A stretch of 64,000 nucleotides of DNA. Source: Flavobacterium notoginsengisoli (GTDB lineage Bacteria; Bacteroidota; Bacteroidia; Flavobacteriales; Flavobacteriaceae). Position 1 is the first letter of the stretch. Each line of letters starts with the position of its first letter. Shown in pieces: positions 1-6,962 of this stretch. The notes below the pieces were generated by a model. It worked only from the letters and a program-made list of their open reading frames with translations, searched no databases and was not told the origin of the DNA. The translations under genes were made by a program, and so were the position numbers. The stretch covers positions 870,723 through 934,722 of the forward strand of contig NZ_JACHLB010000001.1 of assembly GCF_014207905.1 (NCBI RefSeq). Direction: 5' to 3'.

Positions 1-112
1 TTTTTCCTGGGTCTACCGGAGGAACACCGTCACCGCCACGAATCACTTTCAATTCAGTTGCTACTAATTTTTCATTTTGGAAATCTTCGAAATTTGCTTT
101 ATGATTTTTCAT
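1..112 (-). CDS. Double-glycine leader peptide precursor, copy 1 (cut by window edge)
   Basis: The reading frame starts at the ATG complementary to 110-112 and runs off the left edge. It begins MKNHKANFEDFQNEKL and reaches an IRGG leader end followed by a Pro/Gly/Asp-rich core. Over the 112 visible bases it differs from copy 2 (177-314) at three positions only, and all three change an amino acid in the leader (His/Pro, Ala/Ser, Val/Ala). The layout (about 27-residue leader, GG, short core) is that of secreted ribosomal peptides of Bacteroidota cleaved by C39 peptidases. The core modification, if any, is unknown. The C39 exporter at 3442 is a plausible processing enzyme, but the gene is on the opposite strand and may belong to a system further left. 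Confidence 0.6.
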   Translation of the reverse strand, partial: MKNHKANFEDFQNEKLVATELKVIRGGDGVPPVDPGK

Positions 113-176
113 GATGCTTATATTTTAGATGTCTTTGTAATTGATTTTTTGGATGCTTTATATAGATGGAAAAAAA

Positions 177-314
177 TTAAGTATTTCCGCTACCGCCATT
201 ATTTTTTCCTGGGTCTACCGGAGGAACACCGTCACCGCCACGAATCACTTTCAATTCAGTTGCTGCTAATTTTTCATTTTGGAAATCTTCGAAATTTGAT
301 TTAGGATTTTTCAT
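177..314 (-). CDS. Double-glycine leader peptide precursor, copy 2
   Basis: A complete 45-residue gene on the minus strand. Residues 1-27 form a leader (MKNPKSNFEDFQNEKLAATE...) ending in Arg-Gly-Gly. The predicted 18-residue core is DGVPPVDPGKNNGGSGNT, rich in Gly, Pro and Asn, with no cysteine. This contrasts with the Cys-containing precursors at 2483-3121, whose leaders are also unlike it. It is a near-identical tandem duplicate of the copy at 1-112, separated by 64 bases. The leader form (acidic helix, Leu and Glu before GG) matches GG-type precursors of Bacteroidota. The core sequence is not one I recognise. No dedicated modifying enzyme is visible in the window. The antisense 75-codon frame over it is a shadow. 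Confidence 0.65.
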   Translation of the reverse strand: MKNPKSNFEDFQNEKLAATELKVIRGGDGVPPVDPGKNNGGSGNT

Positions 315-778
315 TTTTTTCTCTTTTTAAGTTATATTTTAATACTATAAATCTGTCATAAATATTTTTAAGCGATAATTTTAAAAGCGATAAAATCGAA
401 ATTTTTAATTGGTTACGCTAAAAAATTTTGGGTTTATTTTGATAAAAAAAGCTGTAAAATTGAACTTCTTTTTATAAGTTAAATCTCACTTTATAGGGTT
501 TGATTTTTGCTTTTTTTGAGAGGTAATTTTGGTGCAATTAGGGGTCTTTTTTGATCACTTTTCGAGTCATTTTTTTACTCTTTTGACCACTTTTTTTTAT
601 TTAAAATAATGTACTTTTTATAGCTTCTTTTTCATGTTTTTTGATGTTTGAATTATTTCTTTTCCAAAACTAGATAAAAACATAAACCGTTAATCGAAAA
701 TTGGCTTTGTGAGCTTTTTATAGAAAAAAAATCAACATAAAGTATTGTTTGTCAAGCATTTGCAATATGTAGTATACT

Positions 779-824
779 TGGTATAATTTATAAATTGTAT
801 GTGGTATAATTAATAAAATGTATG
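779..824. repeat. 23-bp tandem direct repeat in promoter region
   Basis: Two adjacent 23-base units (779-801 and 802-824) match at 21 positions. Each starts TGGTATAATT and ends TGTATG. They lie about 75-120 bases upstream of the VKOR-thioredoxin gene, where an activator or repressor could bind. Repeat spacing of 23 bases is close to two helical turns. The function is inferred. Confidence 0.6.
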
Positions 825-855
825 CATGTATGCGATATTTATCAATAAAAACCCC

Positions 856-863
856 AATCTTTG
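856..863 (+). promoter_or_regulatory. Possible -7 element for the peptide maturation gene
   Basis: AATCTTTG differs from the Bacteroidota -7 consensus TAnnTTTG at the first base and would give a leader of about 28 bases before the ATG at 898. I see no clear TTG at the expected -33 distance, so this is weak. Confidence 0.25.
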
Positions 864-897
864 CAGTGTAATCATGATTTAAAAACGGTCGAAAACG

Positions 898-2454
898 ATG
901 TTAAAACTGGTCCAAAAATTTCTTCAAATTAACAAATACTCAGACATAAAAAATGAGTTCAAGGATCTGTTTTTGTCTCATCCAAATTATCCGAGTTTAT
1001 TTGCGATTACAGACTCGTTCGATTTGCTTTCTGTAGAGAACGCAGCGGTAAGAGTTTCGAAAGAACAAATTGTGGATTTGCCATCTAATTTTTTGGCTTA
1101 TTTCAAAGATGAATTAATTCTTGTCGAGAAGATTAAAAATGGTGTTAGAATTACGACAACAAAAAAAGGAAGTCAAAAATTATCGTATGATAAATTTCTT
1201 TTAGATTGGAACGGAGTAATTGTTGCCATCGAGCCAAATAATGTTGTTGCAAGAGAAAATTTGAAAGTAGAGTACAATTGGTTAAAATATTTTATGCCTC
1301 TTGTTCTTTTAACAGGATTATCATTTTTCTATAACGACTTTGATTTGTTTAGTGGTTCATTTTTAATTACGTCAATTATTGGATTAGTAGTTAGCATATT
1401 CATTGTGCAGCAGAAATGGGGTGTTAAAAACACTGTAATTTCAAAATTTTGTAATTTAAGTTCTAACTCTTCTTGTCATTCTGTAATAAGTTTCAACGAT
1501 GATATTGCAAATAAGTGGTTAAGTTTTTCAGATTTACCATTGCTATTCTTTAGCGCAAGCATTATTTCCATTTTAATACAGCCATTAAATTCTGCCATTT
1601 TTGTTGGTTTTTTAAGTCTGTTGGCAATTCCGTTAGTAGTTTGCTCTATTTGGATTCAGAAATTTGAAATTCAAAAATGGTGTGTTATGTGTTTAGCAGT
1701 GTCATTTTTGATTTTAATTCAAAGTGTAGTTTGGTTTTCATCAGACTTATTTACTTTGAGTTTTAGCTTAAATACAATTTTTCCTTATGTGTTTTCTTTA
1801 TTGCTTTTAATACCAATTTGGGCGGCAGTTAAAGTGATGATTAAAAATATGTTGGATAATGAGAATTCATTGAAAGAACTTAAAAAGTTCAAAAGAAATT
1901 ATTCTCTATTAAACTTCTTATCTAAGAAAGTAAAATACACTAAAGGATTTGAAGAATTAAGAGGCCTTAATTTTGGAAATAAAAATGCGGTAGTAAGACT
2001 TTCTATAATTATAAGTCCAAGCTGCGGACATTGTTACAAAACATTTCAAGAAGCATTTGATTTAGTATTGAAGTTTCCTGACAAAATATATTTAAACGTT
2101 CTTTTTAATATTAATCCAGAAAACAACGACAATCCATATAAAACAGTTGTAGAGAGATTGTTAACCATTAATAGAGTAACTCCAGGAAAAACTGTTGAAG
2201 CAATTTCCGATTGGTACATTAAAAGAATGGTACACAAAAAATGGTTAAAAAAATGGGCTGTAGATTCGGTAAGTATGATGATCAGTCAGGAAATTCAAAA
2301 ACAATACGATTGGTGTTCAATGAATAACTTTAATTATACACCAGTAAAAATTGTAAATGAAAGATTATTTCCAAATGAATATGAATTAAATGAATTAAAA
2401 TATTTCTTGAACGATTTTGTTGATGAAGTTCAAGTTTTAGAAAAAACAGCCTAA
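898..2454 (+). CDS. Fused C39-like / VKOR / thioredoxin membrane protein, candidate disulfide-forming enzyme
   Basis: A 518-residue protein in three parts. Residues 1-120 resemble a C39 peptidase domain (SHPNYPSLFAITD) but have no catalytic Cys-Gly motif, so this part may bind leaders rather than cut them. Residues 125-330 hold several membrane helices with a VKOR pattern: loop cysteines C185 and C193 and the helix CxxC pair C262/C265 (KWCVMC). Residues 340-518 form a thioredoxin-like domain with C376-G-H-C379. Known VKOR-thioredoxin fusions oxidise cysteines in exported proteins, passing electrons to quinone. The next three genes encode short peptides with even numbers of Cys, so the likely job is their oxidative folding at the membrane. 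Proteins of this layout accompany GG-peptide exporters in Bacteroidota; the substrate assignment here is inferred from position. Confidence 0.85.
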   Translation: MLKLVQKFLQINKYSDIKNEFKDLFLSHPNYPSLFAITDSFDLLSVENAAVRVSKEQIVDLPSNFLAYFKDELILVEKIKNGVRITTTKKGSQKLSYDKFLLDWNGVIVAIEPNNVVARENLKVEYNWLKYFMPLVLLTGLSFFYNDFDLFSGSFLITSIIGLVVSIFIVQQKWGVKNTVISKFCNLSSNSSCHSVISFNDDIANKWLSFSDLPLLFFSASIISILIQPLNSAIFVGFLSLLAIPLVVCSIWIQKFEIQKWCVMCLAVSFLILIQSVVWFSSDLFTLSFSLNTIFPYVFSLLLLIPIWAAVKVMIKNMLDNENSLKELKKFKRNYSLLNFLSKKVKYTKGFEELRGLNFGNKNAVVRLSIIISPSCGHCYKTFQEAFDLVLKFPDKIYLNVLFNINPENNDNPYKTVVERLLTINRVTPGKTVEAISDWYIKRMVHKKWLKKWAVDSVSMMISQEIQKQYDWCSMNNFNYTPVKIVNERLFPNEYELNELKYFLNDFVDEVQVLEKTA

Positions 2455-2482
2455 ATATAAATAACCCCAAAAACCTGCAGTT

Positions 2483-2665
2483 ATGTTAAAGAATATTTTG
2501 AAATTGAAAGGTGCAGTTGAATTGACTGCGAGTGAGCAAAAAACAATAAATGGGGGAAATGCTCCTATTTGTGATGACGGATTTAAAGCTAAAAGATGTA
2601 CAGAGTTTGGAACTGTTCCTGCATACTGGAGCTGTTTGCCAAATAGCTACGTTGGAAGCTGTTAG
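2483..2665 (+). CDS. Cys-rich double-glycine peptide precursor A (4 Cys core)
   Basis: A 60-residue precursor, 28 bases after the VKOR-thioredoxin gene and so probably co-transcribed with it. Residues 1-25 form a leader of the shape MLKNILKLK...SEQKTINGG. The 35-residue core starts NAPICDDGFKAKRC and ends VGSC; it contains four cysteines, one at the very C-terminus. Leader length and the EQK-x-hydrophobic-x-GG end are shared with the genes at 2736 and 2930. The double glycine is the expected cut site for the C39 exporter at 3442. Two disulfides are predicted. The core resembles nothing I can name; antimicrobial, signalling or surface roles are all possible. Confidence 0.75.
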   Translation: MLKNILKLKGAVELTASEQKTINGGNAPICDDGFKAKRCTEFGTVPAYWSCLPNSYVGSC

Positions 2666-2735
2666 TAGAAAAAATTAAGTATCAAGTTTTTGAAGATTTG
2701 AAAGCTTACACCCAGAAAAACGTAAATAACCAGTT

Positions 2736-2867
2736 ATGTTAGAAAAAATCTTAAAAAGTAAAGAGACTAAAAAGCTGACGAAAAAAGAGCAGAAAAACAT
2801 TTTAGGAGGCGAATCATCGGAACCAAATTGTTACAATGCTACAGCTGATAAATTTTATGCTTGCTAA
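2736..2867 (+). CDS. Cys-containing double-glycine peptide precursor B (2 Cys core)
   Basis: A 43-residue gene, too short for most gene callers. The leader (residues 1-25) begins MLEKILKSKETKKLTKKEQK and ends ILGG. The core is only 18 residues, ESSEPNCYNATADKFYAC, with two cysteines, the second at the C-terminus. Leader length and pattern are identical in register to precursors A and C, which strongly supports a real gene. One disulfide enclosing a ten-residue loop is predicted. A 12-bp hairpin follows directly (2881-2911). Confidence 0.7.
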   Translation: MLEKILKSKETKKLTKKEQKNILGGESSEPNCYNATADKFYAC

Positions 2868-2880
2868 TTTGAATATTTAA

Positions 2881-2911
2881 ATAGTAACAGAGTTTTAATC
2901 TCTGTTACTAT
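2881..2911 (+). other. Perfect 12-bp hairpin between precursors B and C
   Basis: Arms 2881-2892 and 2900-2911 pair perfectly around a 7-base loop. An A-run, not a T-run, follows on the plus strand, so it is not a standard intrinsic terminator. It may act as an RNA stability or processing element that sets different levels of the upstream and downstream peptide messages. Confidence 0.6.
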
Positions 2912-2929
2912 TAAAAAAAAGTATTAGTT

Positions 2930-3121
2930 ATGTTGAAGGAAATTTTAAGTCTTAAAGATGTTCGCAGTATAGATAAAAGTGAGCAAAAAAACATGAAAGG
3001 AGGAATTCCTCAATGTTGGATTTATGCCTTAGAAGCGGGATGCATTCTAATACCACCAGGCGAAACTTGTCCGATAAATACAGTAGCAGGTATTTGTAAT
3101 TCAAGTCGTCTTTGTTGTTAA
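2930..3121 (+). CDS. Cys-rich double-glycine peptide precursor C (6 Cys core)
   Basis: A 63-residue precursor. The leader (residues 1-25) begins MLKEILSLKDVRSIDKSEQK and ends MKGG. The 38-residue core has six cysteines and ends with a Cys-Cys pair (SSRLCC); it is otherwise hydrophobic with Pro-Pro-Gly. Three disulfides are possible. It is the third member of the series with the same 25-residue leader, and the largest core. It lies downstream of the hairpin at 2881-2911, so its expression may differ from A and B. Function unknown; a disulfide-stabilised bacteriocin-like or signalling peptide is the best guess. Confidence 0.75.
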   Translation: MLKEILSLKDVRSIDKSEQKNMKGGIPQCWIYALEAGCILIPPGETCPINTVAGICNSSRLCC

Positions 3122-3189
3122 TTTTTTAACTTTTTTAAAAGTAATACGATATAGCCTTATTTAGAATTTAGTCATGTTTTTTTTGAATG

Positions 3190-3387
3190 TATAGGCGCTC
3201 GATCGTGGAACATTGAGCATTTTCTTAGTATTGATGATTGGTACTAAGATTCTTAGGAGTTGGTCGCTGTGTTTGATTTTATTTGGTTAGGGTAAAACCG
3301 CGACCATGTCCTAAAGAAATTGTGTTGCTAAAAAATTTGTTTATGAATAGCCAAACAGAGAAGATTTAGGTCTTCTCTGTTTTTTTA
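3190..3387 (+). ncRNA. Candidate structured leader or small RNA before the exporter
   Basis: The 320-base gap between precursor C and the exporter has no reading frame of note but is rich in helices: 3197-3200 with 3215-3218; 3223-3230 with 3242-3249 (8 bp, perfect); and 3253-3258 plus 3261-3267 with 3300-3306 plus 3309-3314 (13 bp with a 2x2 internal loop). A competing helix is possible (3244-3248 with 3252-3256). A strong terminator ends the region. Overlapping alternative helices followed by a terminator are typical of an attenuator or riboswitch-like leader, but it could equally be an independent small RNA. I recognise no known family. Confidence 0.4.
3353..3387 (+). terminator. Intrinsic terminator before exporter genes
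   Basis: A perfect 12-bp stem (3353-3364 with 3371-3382), a 6-base loop and a T-run. It separates the peptide genes from the exporter operon, so the exporter needs readthrough or its own promoter. Confidence 0.85.
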
Positions 3388-3441
3388 TGGATTAACAAGA
3401 ATTTTTTTTCTTAAATTGGCTCTTGAATAAATCAAAATAAA

Positions 3442-5634
3442 TTGAAAAAATTCGCACATTATAGACAAGCCGACATTAAAGATTGTGGACCAACATGTTT
3501 AAAAATAATTGCAAAACATTACGGTAAAACAATCAACATTCAGGAGTTGAGAGATTTTAGCGAAACAACTCGTGAAGGAAGTAATCTGCTTTTTCTAAGT
3601 GATGCAGCCGAAAAAATTGGTTTCAGAACTTTAGGCGTAAAATTGTCTGTATCAAGAATTGAAGAAGCGCCTCTTCCTTGTATTCTTCATTGGAACAACG
3701 ACCATTATGTTGTACTTTATAAAATAAAAAAAGGGAAATTTTATATATCAGATCCAGCTTTTGGACTTTTGGAATATAGTAAAGAAGAATTTACCAAATT
3801 TTGGATTGGCAATAATGCGGGCGACGAAACCAAGGAAGGAATAGCACTCTTAATTGAAGCGACACCAAATTTCTTTCAGTCTGATTTTGATAAAGAAGAA
3901 AATTCAGGTTTAGGATTTAGATTTCTTTCTCAGTATTTATTTCAATACAAATCATTTTTGATTCAGCTTGCAATTGGCCTTTTTGCCAGTAGTTTGCTGA
4001 ATTTGATTTTTCCGTTTTTAACCCAAAGTATTGTCGATGTCGGAATTCAGAATCAGAATATTAATTTTATCTATCTCATTCTTTTTGCAATGCTTTTTAT
4101 TTTTGCTGGAAGAACAGGTTTAGAGTTAATTCGAAGCTGGATTTTACTGCATTTATCTACAAGAATTAATATCTCGCTGATTTCAGATTTCTTTATCAAA
4201 TTAATGAACCTACCAATTTCATTTTTTGATGTTCGAATGACAGGAGATATTATGCAGCGAATAAACGACCATCGACGTATCGAAAAAATCCTTACTACAT
4301 CTTCCTTAAACGTGCTTTTTTCTGTAATTAATATGTTTGTTATGGGCGCGGTTCTAGCTTATTTTAACTTACAGATATTTTTGGTCTTCTTTTTAGGAAG
4401 CGTTCTTTACTTCGGTTGGATCACTTTGTTTTTAAAAAGAAGGGAAGTATTAGACTATAAGCGTTTTGCCGAAGTTTCAAACGAGCAGAATAAGGTAATG
4501 GAGCTTATAAACGGTATGCAGGAAATAAAACTCCATAATGCAGAAAAACAAAAACGCTGGGGATGGGAATATGTGCAGGCTAGACTTTTTAGAGTTTCTA
4601 TAAAAGGTTTGGTTTTAGAACAATCTCAAACAATTGGTTCTTCTGTCATTAACGAATTAAAAAATATTTTCATTATTCTGCTTTCTGCCAAATTGGTAAT
4701 TGAAGGCTCAATTACGCTGGGTATGATGCTCGCAATAAGTGCTATTGTGGGAAGTTTAAATGGGCCGATTACGCAATTAATAGAATTTGTGAGAGAACTG
4801 CAGGATGCTAAAATTTCGCTTGCTAGATTGTCTGAAATTCATCAGAAAGAAGATGAGCTGCAACAGGAAGCACATCAGACAAATGAGATACCTCATGATG
4901 CCGATATTGAAATCAAAAATCTTTCTTACCGCTATTTAGGTGCAGATGCTCCAGTTTTGGATAATTTGAATTTGGTAATTCCCGCCAATAAAGTAACCGC
5001 TATTGTTGGAGTCAGCGGAAGCGGAAAAACTACTTTAATGAAACTGCTTTTAAAGTTTTACGAACCCGAAAAAGGAGAAGTCTGTATAGGAAATGCACAG
5101 CTTAAAAATATTTCGCAAAAAGCATGGAGATCAAATATAGGAGCTGTAATGCAGGAAGGATTTATTTTTAGCGATACCATTGCCAATAATATTGCTTTTG
5201 GATCTGATAGAATTGATAAGGAAAGATTGGTATATGCCTCAGATGTAGCTAATATTAAAGAATATATTTCCGGCTTGCCTCTCGGATATAATACAAAAAT
5301 TGGAGCAGAAGGATTAGGAATGAGCACAGGGCAAAAACAACGATTGCTTATTGCAAGAGCAGTCTATAAAAATCCAGAAATTCTATTTTTTGACGAAGCA
5401 ACTTCAGCTTTAGATGCCAATAATGAGAAAGAAATTATGAAAAAACTGGATATTTTTTTCAAAGATAAAACTGTAGTTGTAATTGCGCATCGATTAAGCA
5501 CAGTGATGAATGCCGATCAAATTGTGGTTTTAGATAAAGGAAAAATTATCGAAATGGGAAGCCATTCTGCATTAGTTGCCCAAAAAGGAAATTATTTTGA
5601 ACTGGTTAGAAACCAATTGCAATTAGGAAATTAA
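3442..5634 (+). CDS. C39 peptidase-containing ABC exporter (PCAT)
   Basis: A 730-residue bacteriocin-type exporter in one chain. The N-terminal C39 peptidase has the DCGPTCL motif with catalytic C15, Gln9 for the oxyanion hole, H88 (NDHYVVL) and D104 (SDPAFG). A six-helix membrane domain lies at about 160-450. The ATPase has Walker A GVSGSGKTT (K529), a signature of the GMSTGQKQR type, and Walker B FFDEATSALD. It should cut leaders after Gly-Gly and pump the cores to the periplasm. The start is TTG at 3442: an in-frame stop lies at 3424-3426 and no ATG falls between, and the resulting N-terminus (KKFAHYRQADIKDCG) is normal for the family. The stop is two bases before the HlyD gene. Confidence 0.95.
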   Translation: MKKFAHYRQADIKDCGPTCLKIIAKHYGKTINIQELRDFSETTREGSNLLFLSDAAEKIGFRTLGVKLSVSRIEEAPLPCILHWNNDHYVVLYKIKKGKFYISDPAFGLLEYSKEEFTKFWIGNNAGDETKEGIALLIEATPNFFQSDFDKEENSGLGFRFLSQYLFQYKSFLIQLAIGLFASSLLNLIFPFLTQSIVDVGIQNQNINFIYLILFAMLFIFAGRTGLELIRSWILLHLSTRINISLISDFFIKLMNLPISFFDVRMTGDIMQRINDHRRIEKILTTSSLNVLFSVINMFVMGAVLAYFNLQIFLVFFLGSVLYFGWITLFLKRREVLDYKRFAEVSNEQNKVMELINGMQEIKLHNAEKQKRWGWEYVQARLFRVSIKGLVLEQSQTIGSSVINELKNIFIILLSAKLVIEGSITLGMMLAISAIVGSLNGPITQLIEFVRELQDAKISLARLSEIHQKEDELQQEAHQTNEIPHDADIEIKNLSYRYLGADAPVLDNLNLVIPANKVTAIVGVSGSGKTTLMKLLLKFYEPEKGEVCIGNAQLKNISQKAWRSNIGAVMQEGFIFSDTIANNIAFGSDRIDKERLVYASDVANIKEYISGLPLGYNTKIGAEGLGMSTGQKQRLLIARAVYKNPEILFFDEATSALDANNEKEIMKKLDIFFKDKTVVVIAHRLSTVMNADQIVVLDKGKIIEMGSHSALVAQKGNYFELVRNQLQLGN

Positions 5635-5636
5635 TC

Positions 5637-6926
5637 ATGAACGAAGATACATTTGAATTAAGAAGCGAAGAAGTTCAGGACATTCTGACCAAAGTGCCTC
5701 ATTGGATGATTCGATGGGGAACTGTTCTGATATTTGCCATAATTGTGATGCTGTTTTTTGTTTCCTGGTTTGTAAAATATCCGGATGTAGTCAAAACAGA
5801 AATTGTAATTACAACCAATATTCCGCCAGAGAAAATCGTTTCAAAATCTTCTGGACGCATCGAAGCGATTTTAGTAAAAGACAAAACGCCAGTTGCAAAA
5901 AATAGCACATTGGCTATTATTGAAAATACTGCCAATTATAAAGATGTTTTCTTGCTTAAAAGCATTGTGGACGGTTATGATATCAATAATTCGAAAAAAG
6001 CTTTTCCTTTTGCTTCGCTAAAAAATACGCAGTTGGGTGAAATTGAAAGTGCTTTTGCTGTTTTTCAAAAAGATTATCAGGCGCAGCAGCTTAATGAAAG
6101 CCTTCATCCGTTTGAGGTTGAAAGCAAGGCGCAAAGTTCGGAGAAAATCCAGCTTAAAGAAAGATTGGATATTCTGCAGCAGCAAAAGGTGCTAAATGAG
6201 AGTGAACTTGAATTGCAGAAAAATGAAATTGCGCGTTTTGAAACATTATTCAAGAAAGGAATTATTTCTGCTCAGGAAATGGAAGCTAAAAAATTGGGAT
6301 ATCTTCAGGCAATGAAGAGTTATAAAGGGCTTTTAACCTCAATTTCTCAAATAAAGTCCTCTTTGATTGACAATACCAAATCAAGTCAGAATTCGCAGAT
6401 AAATAGTACAAAAGAAGAAGTTAATCTAGGCAGGAGCATGGCGCAATCTTTTTATCAGCTAAAAAAAGTGATAAAAGATTGGGAACTGGCTTATACGCTT
6501 AAATCTTCTGTAAGCGGTGTGGTTACTTTTCTGCAGGTTTGGAATGAAAATCAGACTATAAATGTGGGCGATAATGTTTTTTCAATAATTCCCGATGCCA
6601 AAAATACTTTTATAGGAAAAGTGAAAGCTCCAGCGTTAAATTCAGGAAAAATTAAAGTAGGCCAGCGTGTCAATATTCGTCTGGCAAATTACCCAGATAG
6701 AGAATTTGGCGTACTAAAAGGTGAGATTAAAAATATTTCCTTGGTGCCAGATAAGGACGGAAATCTGTTAGTAGATGTTGCGCTTCCAAACGGATTAAAA
6801 ACATCTTACGACAAACAAATTGTTTTTCAGCAGGAAATGAAAGGGAGTGCAGAAATTGTAACCGAAGATTTGCGATTAATAGAAAGAATTTTATATCAGT
6901 TCAAAAGCATATTTGAACAGGTTTAA
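5637..6926 (+). CDS. HlyD-family periplasmic adaptor of the peptide exporter
   Basis: A 429-residue membrane fusion protein. A cytoplasmic N-terminus is followed by one membrane helix (about 27-46), then a biotinyl-lipoyl-like half (about 65-90), a long coiled-coil hairpin (about 145-270) and the return half of the barrel. It would connect the inner-membrane ABC exporter with an outer-membrane channel, as in type 1 secretion. No TolC-like gene is present here. It is translated two bases after the exporter stop, so the two are certainly one operon. Confidence 0.92.
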   Translation: MNEDTFELRSEEVQDILTKVPHWMIRWGTVLIFAIIVMLFFVSWFVKYPDVVKTEIVITTNIPPEKIVSKSSGRIEAILVKDKTPVAKNSTLAIIENTANYKDVFLLKSIVDGYDINNSKKAFPFASLKNTQLGEIESAFAVFQKDYQAQQLNESLHPFEVESKAQSSEKIQLKERLDILQQQKVLNESELELQKNEIARFETLFKKGIISAQEMEAKKLGYLQAMKSYKGLLTSISQIKSSLIDNTKSSQNSQINSTKEEVNLGRSMAQSFYQLKKVIKDWELAYTLKSSVSGVVTFLQVWNENQTINVGDNVFSIIPDAKNTFIGKVKAPALNSGKIKVGQRVNIRLANYPDREFGVLKGEIKNISLVPDKDGNLLVDVALPNGLKTSYDKQIVFQQEMKGSAEIVTEDLRLIERILYQFKSIFEQV

Positions 6927-6962
6927 TAACCTCAATTACTAACTAAACCCAGTCATTTTTTA

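Larger units (their letters stand above)
315..897. other. Divergent AT-rich intergenic region
   Basis: About 580 bases between two divergent peptide loci, with no convincing gene on either strand. It must hold both promoters. On the minus strand 665-672 reads TAGTTTTG, a match to the TAnnTTTG -7 box, but it lies about 350 bases from the peptide start and lacks a clear -33 TTG. On the plus strand a 23-bp tandem repeat (779-824) and a weak -7-like AATCTTTG (856-863) precede the gene at 898. Confidence 0.6.

Noticed and set aside
77..304. 75-codon plus-strand frame near the left edge
   Set aside because: It is the antisense of the double-glycine peptides, whose minus-strand frames have a coherent leader and core.
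898..1260. C39 domain of the fusion protein as an active protease
   Set aside because: No Cys in a DCG-like motif and no matching His-Asp pair; it is better seen as a non-catalytic C39-like domain.
2881..2920. Intrinsic terminator after precursor B
   Set aside because: The hairpin is perfect but is followed by an A-run, not a T-run, on the coding strand.
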